Of a DNA stretch of 64,000 nt, positions 25,166-34,475 are shown in pieces. Under the pieces are notes generated by a model. That model searched no databases. It was given only the letters and a program-made list of their open reading frames with translations, and was not told the origin of the DNA. The position numbers and the translations under genes were made by a program. This DNA is from Prolixibacteraceae bacterium (lineage in GTDB: Bacteria; Bacteroidota; Bacteroidia; Bacteroidales; Prolixibacteraceae). Numbering within the stretch: the stretch's first letter is position 1; every line of letters starts with the position of its first letter. The stretch spans positions 1-64,000 of the forward strand of contig DMSQ01000014.1 of assembly GCA_003457135.1 (NCBI GenBank), read 5' to 3'.

Positions 25166-28100
25166 CTACTTCCCAAAATATTTGTACTTGCTTACAAACC
25201 CTCTGCGTAATCCTAAGATTTGAAGATCGATTACTTTATTTTCATCTTCGTCCGTTGTCGTCTTTTTCAAGTCCAAAAGCGATTTTATTTCATCATTTGT
25301 CATCTCGAAATCAATCAAAAAATCCCTTTGATTTTCTGATATTTCAGGGATTCTATTTGGATCATTGGCTTGATTTCGTCTATCATCTTCAAACTTCAAT
25401 TCCTCTGCCTTGTTTGCAACCTCCCTGTATTCGTCATACATGAACCCGGTGTACTTCTTGTGGTAATATGTTTGAAGGATCGGAATACTTGTTGGGTCAA
25501 ATCCTTCAATTTTATGTTCCCTGTCCTTTATCTGTTTGTCGAGATCATCAACGGTTTTCAGAATCATGTAATTGGCAGCATCTAAAACGGTCTGGCCTGG
25601 GCCACCGGTGTATGACTTCAGAATATATTCTATTTTAGCAGGATTCCAGTCGTATTTTTCAAGGATACGTTTGCCTATTATCGTTTTTGTCCCAAGTTCC
25701 GGATCACCACCGCCCTGTTTGTACAACCAATTAGTGAATGAAACGATCATCGCATTGGTATTATTGAAGTGCATCTGGCTGTCAGCAAATTTCCCCTGTT
25801 GACTTTTAAGAAATGGTTCCCGGAATATTGGTCTCTTTCTGTAGTCCTCGTTAGTCGAAATATCCATCAATGGCTTAATTGCGCTGAATAAAGAACCTGC
25901 AACCTTTGGGGCAGATAGTTTACCTTGCTTATTGAATATTCCACTAATTTCAACAGGAGATAATGCCTGAGTGAAAACTTCTGCCATATCGAAAGACATT
26001 TGTTCCGTGGATATCCTGCCGGTGTGATGTTCATACATTGCAACACCAAGCGCATTCCAAACTCGGTATCCCTGAGCTAATGGGATACTCACATAGTTAT
26101 CCTTCCATCCAATGACAGTATTGTTGTACATGGTGTACTTGTTGATTTCGGCATAATCCTTATCATCATCGTCACCATTTAATAAATCCCATAGATACCT
26201 AGATAATAAGCCCTGGATTACAAGAGAAACAGCATTTATAGCAAAGTACCGGAAAGTATGGTTCTTTGCTAAATCGTATTGTTTTGCGGCTCCTTGAATG
26301 GAAGCATTGAAGAACATGATGAACGATCCGATTGTGGCAGAATATTCACCCCTTGTATCGAAGTTTGTAGTTATTTCCTTTGCTTCGTTGATTGACATGA
26401 TAATAGATTCACCTCTTTCTCTTGCCATGGCATAAGCTGTAAACCTGGCAATACTTTCACCGTATCCGGCCAATCCTTCCATTAACCTTAAAGCATTTAA
26501 AGGATTTGCAAGTCTGGCAAGACTGCTTGATCCACTTCTTTTGATGTGTCTAATATATCTTTCAACCTTTGATTTTACTTCATCAAGTGGCATCAAATAA
26601 GCTTGTCCGGTTGGTCCACCATTCAGGTTATACTCATCGTATAATTTTTTCCACTTCTTTTCTTTCTCTGTCTTTGGCTCAACACCCATAAAATCAAGTA
26701 ATTTATCACCTGTTTTGCTTGAATTGCGCCAAGCATCATTCAGCATGTTTGAAGCGAGAAAACGGGCTGCAACCGTGTATTTAGCCTGAAATTTCAGACT
26801 GTCTTTGAATCCCCTTTGAATAAACATTGTTTTTGCGCCAGTCTTGAAGTCACGATATGTATTTGAGGTTATAAATGATGGCCTCCATGATGTGACACTC
26901 CTTGACATGAAGCGCGTAATGCTTGCAATCGGAAGGTACTTAAAGTTGATTGACTGAGAATAATTGTCACCGTTTATTGCGTTTGAAATAGCAGGGTCTT
27001 TAAAAATCATCTTAAATCGATTTCCATCCACATAAACATCAACCTCATGTTGTTTTCGCAAGTATGTTGGTTTTTCGCTCATTGGGTTCGATATTCTTGA
27101 CGAAGAAAATGTATATCCGCTTCCTTCCAAAACACTCTTAAAACCAAGCTCGGTTTTCTTCGTATTACCTTCCTCGTCGGTGTTCATCAGGAATACTTTA
27201 TGGTCAGGCTTATCGTTACCCTTTTGATCCTTAAAAGTGCCTGAAGTTTCATAAACCACTTCCGTTACCATGCCCAACTTATCGGTCATGTAATTCATCT
27301 GGGACATCTCGAACAAGTCTTTCCTGTTACTGTTCAGCTTGATCAAATTGTAAGCTGACCTCTTGGCCCTATTCTTTTCTCCCCACATTATCGCGGATGT
27401 TGCCATTTGATAAATGTATGCAATAGGATCATCTGCCATACTTTCACGGCCTTCTGTTTTTTCATCCCCGGAAAACTCGCTTCGTTTTTCTGATTTTTCG
27501 TAGTCAAGCTGTATTTCTTCAGCTATTGGCTCAAATCCTCTCAATGGAACGTAGTATTTCCAATTTCTTGCTACTACTGCATTAAGAGAATCCTGAGTGT
27601 ACTTGCCGTATTCCACCCAATAACGGGCAATTTTTCCGGTGCATTCGCGTGTATTTGTCCAAAGTTCATCAATCAACTCCCGTGGAATTTCGCTTTCGAA
27701 TTTTTCATAGATTGCTATTGCCTGGTCGTCAGTCATTCCGGAGAAGTTATTTCCCTTTTTACCCAGAGAACGGAACCACCTATTACGTTCTGGGGCATGT
27801 CTGGCGATCATGTATTCTTGGACTTTTTTATAGGCTTCTTCGTTTTTTAAATCTTTCTTTTCCAGTATGGCCATGACATTCTCTACCGATCTAAGCATTG
27901 GATTGAATAGCTTCTTTTCAAAATGAGTTTTCTGTCCCATCTGTCTGGAACTTTTCTGATTCACAGCAAGGAAGACGTTCGCGTAATCCGGAACTTTTAA
28001 ATCAAATTTTTCAAGTAGTATTTTGATGGCAGTATTGCCATTAATGAAGCGAGAAACAAAGCGGTCTGTTTTAGTTCTTACTTTCTGGGGCATTCTTTTT

Positions 28101-31100
28101 TGTTTGACACGGACAGATGCTGCTTTAAGAAGAGAAGATAACGGCTCTTGACCTTTCTTGAAGTTAACACGAGAATCCGTGCTATCTAATTCTTGATTCG
28201 ATTCAGGAGTGTTTATTCTTGAATCTTCTTCGTTGGCTGAATTGGTTCCGTTCCTATCCAAAACCCGTCCTGATCTGTCTTTAGCCTGTATCCGTCCATC
28301 GGTCTGATCCTGATATTCTCTTCCATCATTAGGATTTCCTTCGCTTCCATCAATGTTACGTTGTTCTCCTTTGCGTAGGCTTCCGATTCCTCTCTGACTA
28401 CTACTGGAATGCTCATTTTTTTGAAAATTAGATTGAACAGAAACACGAATAATTTCAATAAGTTGCCCTTCAGTTAAAAGACTCCCGTTAAAGTTATACA
28501 ATTTTGAAAGTAGAGCTCGAAGATATTTAATCGTTTCATTCCAAATAGATTTTACTTCTGGGTTTAAATCTTCTCTGGAAACGATCTTCTCAGACAAATT
28601 CGCCAGCAATTCTTCGCCTCTTACCTGCTTTGTACTTCCGGCATACTCTCTGTTAACCCAATCGAATAGTTCCTTAATTTCCGGCTTAATTTCGGCAATT
28701 TTTCTGAAGCTGTCATAAACCTGAACCATAAGTAAATTTCGCTCATTTGTCGGCAAAATGTTTCTCAATCCGTTATGAACCCCATTTTCATGTATCCATA
28801 TTGCAATAAGGTGGTCAATTGATTTTATCTTATCGGCCATGACGTAAACTTTGTCATTATACCAAACGCCATAAATACCAAGTGAAAATAAACTGTGATT
28901 TCTTATACCTGCCGGGAGTTCATCCACTGATTGAACAAGAATAACTGGTGCCGCACTTGGCGCAATAGATTGAAGTTCATCAATCTTGGATTGCATTTCT
29001 TCAACCGTAGGAGTTATCCTAAATCTGTTGAACGAAAATTCATTGCTTGTTTGATCATTTTGTAAACTATTTGTATTTTCAAAAAGCGCATCGAATGGAT
29101 TATCAGTATAAAGAATTTTTTGATACGCTTCAACCTCTCCAATACCCATCTGTCCGTTCAGTGCTTTTGATACAATTTCACCGGGTATTAGTTCAGATAA
29201 CTGTAGATCGGATTGGTCAAGTTCTGTCTTTCCTGTGATTAGCTGATAGGCTTTCTGTTTATCGGTTAATTGAGGAATTGAGGTGTCCACATTCTCGACC
29301 GGACTGTCCATGGTCTTTTGTACAGGTTGTTGTTTAGGAACAATCTTGATGCTCCTTACTTCAGTCTTAAAGGTAGGTTTCTTGTATTTGTTTTCAGCCG
29401 GTATTTCAACCTGAACACGTTCGGCCACAACTTCAAAGTCCGAGTTGTCCTTAAATTCTTTTTCAAGTGCTGGTAATGCTTTTTCAAGTGATACACGTTC
29501 GTTCGGGACCACTTCGTCAAACCCTTCATTTTCGATAATGTCAATAACAGTACTGCCAAATTTCTGAGGGGTGATTTGGCGCTCAACCGGCCCAGTCGAA
29601 TTCTGGTCATTTTGTGTCAATCCATTATCCCCGCTCGGTGTCGTTGTAACAGATTCGTTATTTTGTGGCTGATTTTGTATTGAATTTATAATTTTTTCTT
29701 TTTCCCATCTTTGAACTTCTTCAATAGGAACCCATACAGCATTCTCGTTTTCATCAAGCCATGCCTCCTGTTTTCCATCATCTGATAATCCTTCACCGTT
29801 TGGTATCCTGATAAGTGTCTTACCATTAAACACCATTTTGTTTTCGTTTGATTGCTCCTGGTTAACGGCTTCGGTCTGGTCAAATGAAGCAAGCCCGGCC
29901 TGAACATATTCGTCTTTGGTCGTTTCCTGTTTCTCAACAACCATTTCAGGGCTGACCATCTTGGTTAGTTTACCATCTTCAAAAGGCTGTTTATCCAATC
30001 TTCTGACCATTACAGCCCCGGAAATATCCCCTTGTTCGCCTGAAACAATATAAACAGGCGTATTTTCTTCAGTTCCTAAAGTAGTTAGTTTGCCTACTAC
30101 AATGGTTCCGGTTGTTTGGTGTGCCAGTTCGTTGGCTTCAGTAGTTATTTCGGATTCTTTAGATTGTCGCGGATTGAGTTTATTTACACCCATAACCGCT
30201 AATGCTCCACCTGAGCCAAACGCCCCACCGCCCATTCCGTAAACAAATGATTTTGCAGCGTCTTTTGTTGGTTCAAAAACAGTATTTGCGCCAGTAAAAT
30301 AGTCAATTGTATTTGTGGCTAGGCTATTGGCATATTCTTCAATTCCTTCGGCTACCGGGCCAATAATAAGGCCGAAACGATCAAACATTTTAGTAGTCCA
30401 TGCAGAAATTCCTTTTTGAAGAACTTCTTTTGCTACCTTTTCGCCAGATTTAGCCACCAATCGTCCAATATATTTTCCCATCGGAACAGAACCAAGTAAT
30501 TCTGTGGCCGCTTCAGATGTTCCAGAAAGTGCCGAATTGGTAAGTTTCTGAAATTCGCCCATGTTTTTCTGAGCAATAAAATCAGCCTTTTGTTTTTCTG
30601 TAAATATTTGAGGTAATTCTGGATTGTCAAGCTGTTCGTATTTTCCGGCTGCTGAAGTTGCCCCAATTGCACCAAGCCCGGCTGCTCCTCCGCCCATTGC
30701 CATTATCATGTATGGTAAACTCTTTGCGCCCTGAAGGAATATGTCACCCGCAACGGCTCCATACTCACCTTTCTTCCATAGGTCCGTAAAATCTTCGCCA
30801 TTATATCGGTCTGACTTCGCTTCAAGCTTCTTTGCTTCTTCTTTGGCTGATACTTTTAGTTCTTCAGCTGCGCTTGTGGCTGGATTAGTTTGAAGGAATG
30901 AATCAACAAATACTTTTCTTTCTTCATCACCAATTCCTAATTCCTTTGTTTTATAATTCAGGTATGAACGCATTGGAAGATTTTGTAACGCCCCAACGTT
31001 TCCGGCTATGTCAACTGAAGTTCCGGCAAATCCCTGCATTGCATCACCAAGCCAAGTACTCCAAAATCCTGAATCTTCTTTTGTTTTTGGTTGCTCGGTA

Positions 31101-31372
31101 GTTGTATTTTGTGCAACAACCTGATTTTTTTCTTCCGTATAATTTTCAGGGAATTTCTGCCTTAACTCTATTTGCATGAACGTTAAAGGCTGTTCTGTTT
31201 CCGGTTGTATTTGATCAAATGAAACCTGATCTCTGTATTCAGGGTATTTTTCAACCATCTTTTTTGCAAGAGTAAGATCATCTACATCTTTATAATCAGG
31301 GTATTTGGCTTTAACCCTACTTGAAAATTCCTGAAAATTTACCGGTTTTTGTGCAATATCCTGTTCTGTCAT
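25166..31372 (-). CDS. Giant polyvalent/ejection-type phage protein, 2068 residues
   Basis: Layout: about 10-60, two degenerate repeats of the phage-type motif KAKYPDYKDVDDLTLAKKMV / VEKYPEYRDQV. About 100-400, long hydrophobic and Gly-rich helices (PYMIMAMGGGAAGLGAIG, FVYGMGGGAFGSGGALAVMG) like pore-forming internal virion proteins. About 780-960, a zincin-like metallopeptidase with HENGVH at 861-866 and RGEELLA at about 919-924 as the likely third ligand. About 975-1085, a low-complexity linker. About 1490-1870, a region like large polyvalent protein domain LPD38 (FDTRGEYSATIGSFIMFFNA, AAKQYDLAKNHTFRYFAI). Such proteins are packaged and injected with DNA. The only other late-like genes are its 396-residue neighbour and small proteins. 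Domain names are from memory and unsearched. Confidence 0.75.
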   Translation of the reverse strand: MTEQDIAQKPVNFQEFSSRVKAKYPDYKDVDDLTLAKKMVEKYPEYRDQVSFDQIQPETEQPLTFMQIELRQKFPENYTEEKNQVVAQNTTTEQPKTKEDSGFWSTWLGDAMQGFAGTSVDIAGNVGALQNLPMRSYLNYKTKELGIGDEERKVFVDSFLQTNPATSAAEELKVSAKEEAKKLEAKSDRYNGEDFTDLWKKGEYGAVAGDIFLQGAKSLPYMIMAMGGGAAGLGAIGATSAAGKYEQLDNPELPQIFTEKQKADFIAQKNMGEFQKLTNSALSGTSEAATELLGSVPMGKYIGRLVAKSGEKVAKEVLQKGISAWTTKMFDRFGLIIGPVAEGIEEYANSLATNTIDYFTGANTVFEPTKDAAKSFVYGMGGGAFGSGGALAVMGVNKLNPRQSKESEITTEANELAHQTTGTIVVGKLTTLGTEENTPVYIVSGEQGDISGAVMVRRLDKQPFEDGKLTKMVSPEMVVEKQETTKDEYVQAGLASFDQTEAVNQEQSNENKMVFNGKTLIRIPNGEGLSDDGKQEAWLDENENAVWVPIEEVQRWEKEKIINSIQNQPQNNESVTTTPSGDNGLTQNDQNSTGPVERQITPQKFGSTVIDIIENEGFDEVVPNERVSLEKALPALEKEFKDNSDFEVVAERVQVEIPAENKYKKPTFKTEVRSIKIVPKQQPVQKTMDSPVENVDTSIPQLTDKQKAYQLITGKTELDQSDLQLSELIPGEIVSKALNGQMGIGEVEAYQKILYTDNPFDALFENTNSLQNDQTSNEFSFNRFRITPTVEEMQSKIDELQSIAPSAAPVILVQSVDELPAGIRNHSLFSLGIYGVWYNDKVYVMADKIKSIDHLIAIWIHENGVHNGLRNILPTNERNLLMVQVYDSFRKIAEIKPEIKELFDWVNREYAGSTKQVRGEELLANLSEKIVSREDLNPEVKSIWNETIKYLRALLSKLYNFNGSLLTEGQLIEIIRVSVQSNFQKNEHSSSSQRGIGSLRKGEQRNIDGSEGNPNDGREYQDQTDGRIQAKDRSGRVLDRNGTNSANEEDSRINTPESNQELDSTDSRVNFKKGQEPLSSLLKAASVRVKQKRMPQKVRTKTDRFVSRFINGNTAIKILLEKFDLKVPDYANVFLAVNQKSSRQMGQKTHFEKKLFNPMLRSVENVMAILEKKDLKNEEAYKKVQEYMIARHAPERNRWFRSLGKKGNNFSGMTDDQAIAIYEKFESEIPRELIDELWTNTRECTGKIARYWVEYGKYTQDSLNAVVARNWKYYVPLRGFEPIAEEIQLDYEKSEKRSEFSGDEKTEGRESMADDPIAYIYQMATSAIMWGEKNRAKRSAYNLIKLNSNRKDLFEMSQMNYMTDKLGMVTEVVYETSGTFKDQKGNDKPDHKVFLMNTDEEGNTKKTELGFKSVLEGSGYTFSSSRISNPMSEKPTYLRKQHEVDVYVDGNRFKMIFKDPAISNAINGDNYSQSINFKYLPIASITRFMSRSVTSWRPSFITSNTYRDFKTGAKTMFIQRGFKDSLKFQAKYTVAARFLASNMLNDAWRNSSKTGDKLLDFMGVEPKTEKEKKWKKLYDEYNLNGGPTGQAYLMPLDEVKSKVERYIRHIKRSGSSSLARLANPLNALRLMEGLAGYGESIARFTAYAMARERGESIIMSINEAKEITTNFDTRGEYSATIGSFIMFFNASIQGAAKQYDLAKNHTFRYFAINAVSLVIQGLLSRYLWDLLNGDDDDKDYAEINKYTMYNNTVIGWKDNYVSIPLAQGYRVWNALGVAMYEHHTGRISTEQMSFDMAEVFTQALSPVEISGIFNKQGKLSAPKVAGSLFSAIKPLMDISTNEDYRKRPIFREPFLKSQQGKFADSQMHFNNTNAMIVSFTNWLYKQGGGDPELGTKTIIGKRILEKYDWNPAKIEYILKSYTGGPGQTVLDAANYMILKTVDDLDKQIKDREHKIEGFDPTSIPILQTYYHKKYTGFMYDEYREVANKAEELKFEDDRRNQANDPNRIPEISENQRDFLIDFEMTNDEIKSLLDLKKTTTDEDENKVIDLQILGLRRGFVSKYKYFGK
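28213..28416 (-). CDS. Possible overprinted small gene inside the giant gene
   Basis: In another frame of the same strand, an ATG at 28416 opens 67 codons: MSIPVVVREESEAYAKENNV, TLMEAKEILMMEENIRIRPM, DGYRLKTDQDGFWIGTEPIQ, PTKKIQE. It looks more protein-like than the main frame here, which is the low-complexity linker (Ser, Asn, Asp, Gly-rich) of the 2068-residue protein. No Shine-Dalgarno is visible. It may be a real nested gene or chance. Confidence 0.3.
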   Translation of the reverse strand: MSIPVVVREESEAYAKENNVTLMEAKEILMMEENIRIRPMDGYRLKTDQDGFWIGTEPIQPTKKIQE

Positions 31373-31374
31373 AG

Positions 31375-32565
31375 TTAAAATCCTCCCTTTGGAACGCCTT
31401 TTAAATTGTATGGATTCTCTTGAAAAAATGACGGTACTTTTTTTGAATAATCAACTTTCTGTGTCACATGATTTTCTTCTAATTGATTATTATGGAACAA
31501 TCCAAGAGGATCGGGTTTTGTTGCGTTTGGTGCTGATTTTTGTTCGTTTTGTTTGAGAACTTCAGGAGATGGGGTTGTTGAATTTTCTTCCATCTCAATA
31601 TCTGCCCGTACCAAATCATCGTCTTTTATGTCTGGACTAAGTGATGTAACGAATTGACCCGGAATAGGCTTGTTGTACTTATTGAGCTTAGGCGTATCGA
31701 TGAACATATTTTTAAACCGGGTCTTCAATAGTTCGCTATTCTTTAATGCCCTTTCCCTTCTGAATGAATATTCGGCAGGTGAAATATTGTGAGTGGCGTT
31801 TTTTGTTTGAATTATCTTTGGACGATCTGCTTTGTTTTCCGATCCTGTTTTGTTTGCCCTGATCAATGCTGCTTTGCCAAGAGTTTTTTTGTATTCTTCG
31901 TCAATATCCTGTTGTTTTTGCTTAATCTTAAACTCAGCTTGCCATTTAGCCAAGTCTTGTGCATTCTTAACCTTTCTGAAGGCTTCGTTTGCTGCCTGCA
32001 CCCGGTTCCGGTATTCACGTTCTGTTTCTTTGTCCAATCGTGCTATCCCAAACTGAATGTCACTTAACTTTCTTTGGTAATCCCGGTATTTGAAGGCTTT
32101 ATTTTCCTGATCGTGTTTGTCGAGAACATTTTCATAAGACTGATAGAGTGCCGGTGAAATCTGGTCCGGTGCTTTTCTTCTCACATTTGCGCCAAGTCCA
32201 AGAGAAAGTGCATCGCCAAGAATACCAACGCCACGCCCAAACTGATTAATCCTGCCCATGCGCCTCAAACGGTCAATTTTATCCTGATCAATCTTTGGTG
32301 CTTCTTCCCGGGTAGACAAAAACCTTTTCATGATTTTTTCTTCCGGTGAAAGTTTTCGTTCTGATACCATTGCTGAATTAACCGGATTGATAGGTGCTTC
32401 TGATTCCTGTAACCTCTGGTCAGTAGGATCAACCTGATAGTTTGACTGAACTTGCTGAGCAGGTCTTGATGGGATAAACAGTTCTTTCCCGTCCTCCGGG
32501 CTGTCGAATCTTCTTTGAGGATAATCAATTAGGTAATCTTCTGTTTGGAATTCGGGTGTTGGCAT
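31375..32565 (-). CDS. Coiled-coil protein paired with the giant gene
   Basis: 396 residues, ending two bases before the start of the 2068-residue gene. N-terminal 100 residues are Pro/Gln-rich and look disordered. RINQFGRGVGILGDALSLGLGANVRRK (about 105-132) could be a short amphipathic membrane segment. About 140-230 is strongly charged coiled coil (DKHDQENKAFKYRDYQRKLS, KWQAEFKIKQKQQDIDEEYKK). The tail is again low-complexity. This composition (amphipathic Gly helix plus coiled coil) recalls phage DNA-pilot or internal virion proteins, but I cannot assign a family. Function is inferred from the tight coupling. Confidence 0.65.
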   Translation of the reverse strand: MPTPEFQTEDYLIDYPQRRFDSPEDGKELFIPSRPAQQVQSNYQVDPTDQRLQESEAPINPVNSAMVSERKLSPEEKIMKRFLSTREEAPKIDQDKIDRLRRMGRINQFGRGVGILGDALSLGLGANVRRKAPDQISPALYQSYENVLDKHDQENKAFKYRDYQRKLSDIQFGIARLDKETEREYRNRVQAANEAFRKVKNAQDLAKWQAEFKIKQKQQDIDEEYKKTLGKAALIRANKTGSENKADRPKIIQTKNATHNISPAEYSFRRERALKNSELLKTRFKNMFIDTPKLNKYNKPIPGQFVTSLSPDIKDDDLVRADIEMEENSTTPSPEVLKQNEQKSAPNATKPDPLGLFHNNQLEENHVTQKVDYSKKVPSFFQENPYNLKGVPKGGF

Positions 32566-32737
32566 ATCTTAATTTTTATAGCTTATGTGTATGCAATATT
32601 AATAATATAAATCATTAATATTCTTGTATTACAGTAGATTATATCTATCATTTAAAGTGATACTTTAAGTATAATTTAATTATCAATAATGATTTATCTG
32701 GAATTAATAGTCTTGTCAACATCAACAAAAGAAGTAA

Positions 32738-33172
32738 TCAATTCAAATCGATATTCAAGTCATAACCCGGAAATTCAGCAATTACTAGATTTAAAACCAT
32801 AATGTCAGTGAATGGAAATCCATAAATATTATTAATAAATTTTCGAAGAAGTTGGAAATACTTATGGTTATCAAGGCAATTTTCATTAAGTATTAAATGA
32901 CAGCCAAGGGTAATTAACAAAAATCTTAATAGCTTAAACCTTGCTTCTGGAAGGCATAAATCATTTTCATAAGCTGTTATTTTTAGCGATTCCTTGTACT
33001 TATCTGCGATCAAAAATTTAAATAGCATTTTTATTTCATCAAGATTGTAGAACTGATATAGACCAGAAATAGCACTTATATCGAAAAGTAAAGGCTTAAA
33101 TATTTTTAATTCCATATCGTATAGGCAATGAATTTCAGCATCATTAACCTTAATTATTTTTTGATTGTCCAT
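32738..33172 (-). CDS. Protein of unknown function
   Basis: 144 residues, mostly helical and hydrophobic-patterned (LYQFYNLDEIKMLFKFLIADKYKESL, ARFKLLRFLLITLGCHLIL). It is rich in Leu, Ile and Phe but has no clear membrane span. It stands 20 bases downstream of the 194-residue gene. The low GC and AT-biased codons match the element. No family recognised. Confidence 0.55.
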   Translation of the reverse strand: MDNQKIIKVNDAEIHCLYDMELKIFKPLLFDISAISGLYQFYNLDEIKMLFKFLIADKYKESLKITAYENDLCLPEARFKLLRFLLITLGCHLILNENCLDNHKYFQLLRKFINNIYGFPFTDIMVLNLVIAEFPGYDLNIDLN

Positions 33173-33191
33173 CTGGTTAAATAATTTAATG

Positions 33192-33776
33192 TTAAGAATT
33201 AGGATCTCTTTTTAGAATCTTCTGTTCAATTTCATTGAATTTTGCCACTGTTTTGAGAAATGTCCGTATAACAAGTCCGGGATGAAAAGTAAACAGATCA
33301 TCCCCGGCCTCCACAATATTCGCGAACGCCTGCCACATTTCGTGTTCAGTTATCTTCCCAACATTCCTTTCCTGAATAGCCAATCCTAAGTGTATGATAT
33401 AGCCAATATTGCATTTCAACATGGCCACTTCAAAGCCAGTGTGAGCATACCAGTGAGCAAAACTGTTAAGGACCCGTTTTTCAAAAGGGCAAATTGAAAC
33501 TGCAATCTGGAAATTCTGATATTCTTTGATTGATTCATTGGCAGTTTCTTCAATGGAAGTCATAAATTGATATGGATTTGTATCAGCCTTGAAAAGAAGA
33601 TTGATAAGATTTGAAGTATTTTGAGCTTCAGCTAAGGTTGTAGGTTTGGCACATTGGGCAGTTATTACAGCCTTGTCGAAATAATGTGAGGCCGATATTG
33701 CAAAGTATGTTTTGGTTCTCTGGAATTGTCTTTTGAGCTGATTCAATTCTTTTGTGTTGATTTCTATCGGGTTCAT
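33192..33776 (-). CDS. Element protein, paralogue of the next gene upstream
   Basis: 194 residues. It is clearly homologous to the 200-residue protein at 33832-34434. Shared motifs: KTxxAxxAxHxxDxAxIxxxCAK, TTLxEAQxTSxxINxLFxAxTxP, FMxSIExTxNxSIxEY, KRxLxSFxxWYxxTGxExxMLKCNxxYIxxxGxAIQ. Predicted helical with a pair of conserved Cys (QCAK and KCN). No known domain recognised. Tandem duplication of this small protein within a compact element suggests a dimeric or two-part function. Confidence 0.65.
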   Translation of the reverse strand: MNPIEINTKELNQLKRQFQRTKTYFAISASHYFDKAVITAQCAKPTTLAEAQNTSNLINLLFKADTNPYQFMTSIEETANESIKEYQNFQIAVSICPFEKRVLNSFAHWYAHTGFEVAMLKCNIGYIIHLGLAIQERNVGKITEHEMWQAFANIVEAGDDLFTFHPGLVIRTFLKTVAKFNEIEQKILKRDPNS

Positions 33777-33831
33777 AATGAATGTTTTAATTTTGATTGT
33801 TTTTTAAAATGTATAGATTATCCTTCTCTGT

Positions 33832-34434
33832 TCAATCGTTTTCTGTTCCATATTCAAATAGTGTTCTTAAATAGATTTTATCTTCAATCTCAACCAGCTT
33901 ATTTGAAGCCTGTGTAAAAGCTCGTAATATCCACATCGGCTTGAAACTAAAGAACCTATTTCCTGCTTTTGAAACGGAATCAATACACTCAAGCAGTTCT
34001 TTTTTAGAGATCATTTCCAAATAATGTTGTTGAATCGCAATTCCGCAATAAAGAATGTAATTCATATTACACTTGAGCATGGAAGCCTCCCAGCCAGTAT
34101 TCACGTACCATTTGCAAAAACTTTCGAGTATCCGTTTGTCCGTTGACCAGTTTTGTAGTACCAATTTGTACACGTTGTATTCTTCAATGGACTTATTTGA
34201 AGTGTCCTCAATCGAGTTCATAAATTCAAAAGGCGTTGTTTCAGCTTGGAATAAAAAGTTAATAAAGTCTGACGTTTTTTGGGCTTCCGGCAGTGTTGTT
34301 TTTTTTGCACAATGGCTGCTGATAATTGCATGATCAAGACTGTGGGCGGCTATCAAGGCCTGAAAGGTTTTTATTTTTGCATGGTTTTTTCGGATTTGAA
34401 CAAGTTCTTTTTGAAGTTGTTTAATTTCGTTCAT
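33832..34434 (-). CDS. Element protein, paralogue of the 194-residue protein
   Basis: 200 residues, related along its whole length to the downstream neighbour (see the shared motifs TTLxEAQxTS and MLKCNxxYI). It ends 55 bases before the neighbour starts and lies about 40 bases downstream of the DnaB-like gene, so all may be in one late transcript. Divergence between the two is considerable, so the duplication is old. Function unknown. Confidence 0.65.
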   Translation of the reverse strand: MNEIKQLQKELVQIRKNHAKIKTFQALIAAHSLDHAIISSHCAKKTTLPEAQKTSDFINFLFQAETTPFEFMNSIEDTSNKSIEEYNVYKLVLQNWSTDKRILESFCKWYVNTGWEASMLKCNMNYILYCGIAIQQHYLEMISKKELLECIDSVSKAGNRFFSFKPMWILRAFTQASNKLVEIEDKIYLRTLFEYGTEND

Positions 34435-34475
34435 ATGAATTGTTTTTAAATGATTTGTATAAAATATTGATTGTG

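Noticed and set aside
29356..30675. Lys/Arg/Leu-rich frames in other phases of the giant gene
   Set aside because: Their skewed composition is the usual by-product of frame-shifted reading of an AT-rich gene.
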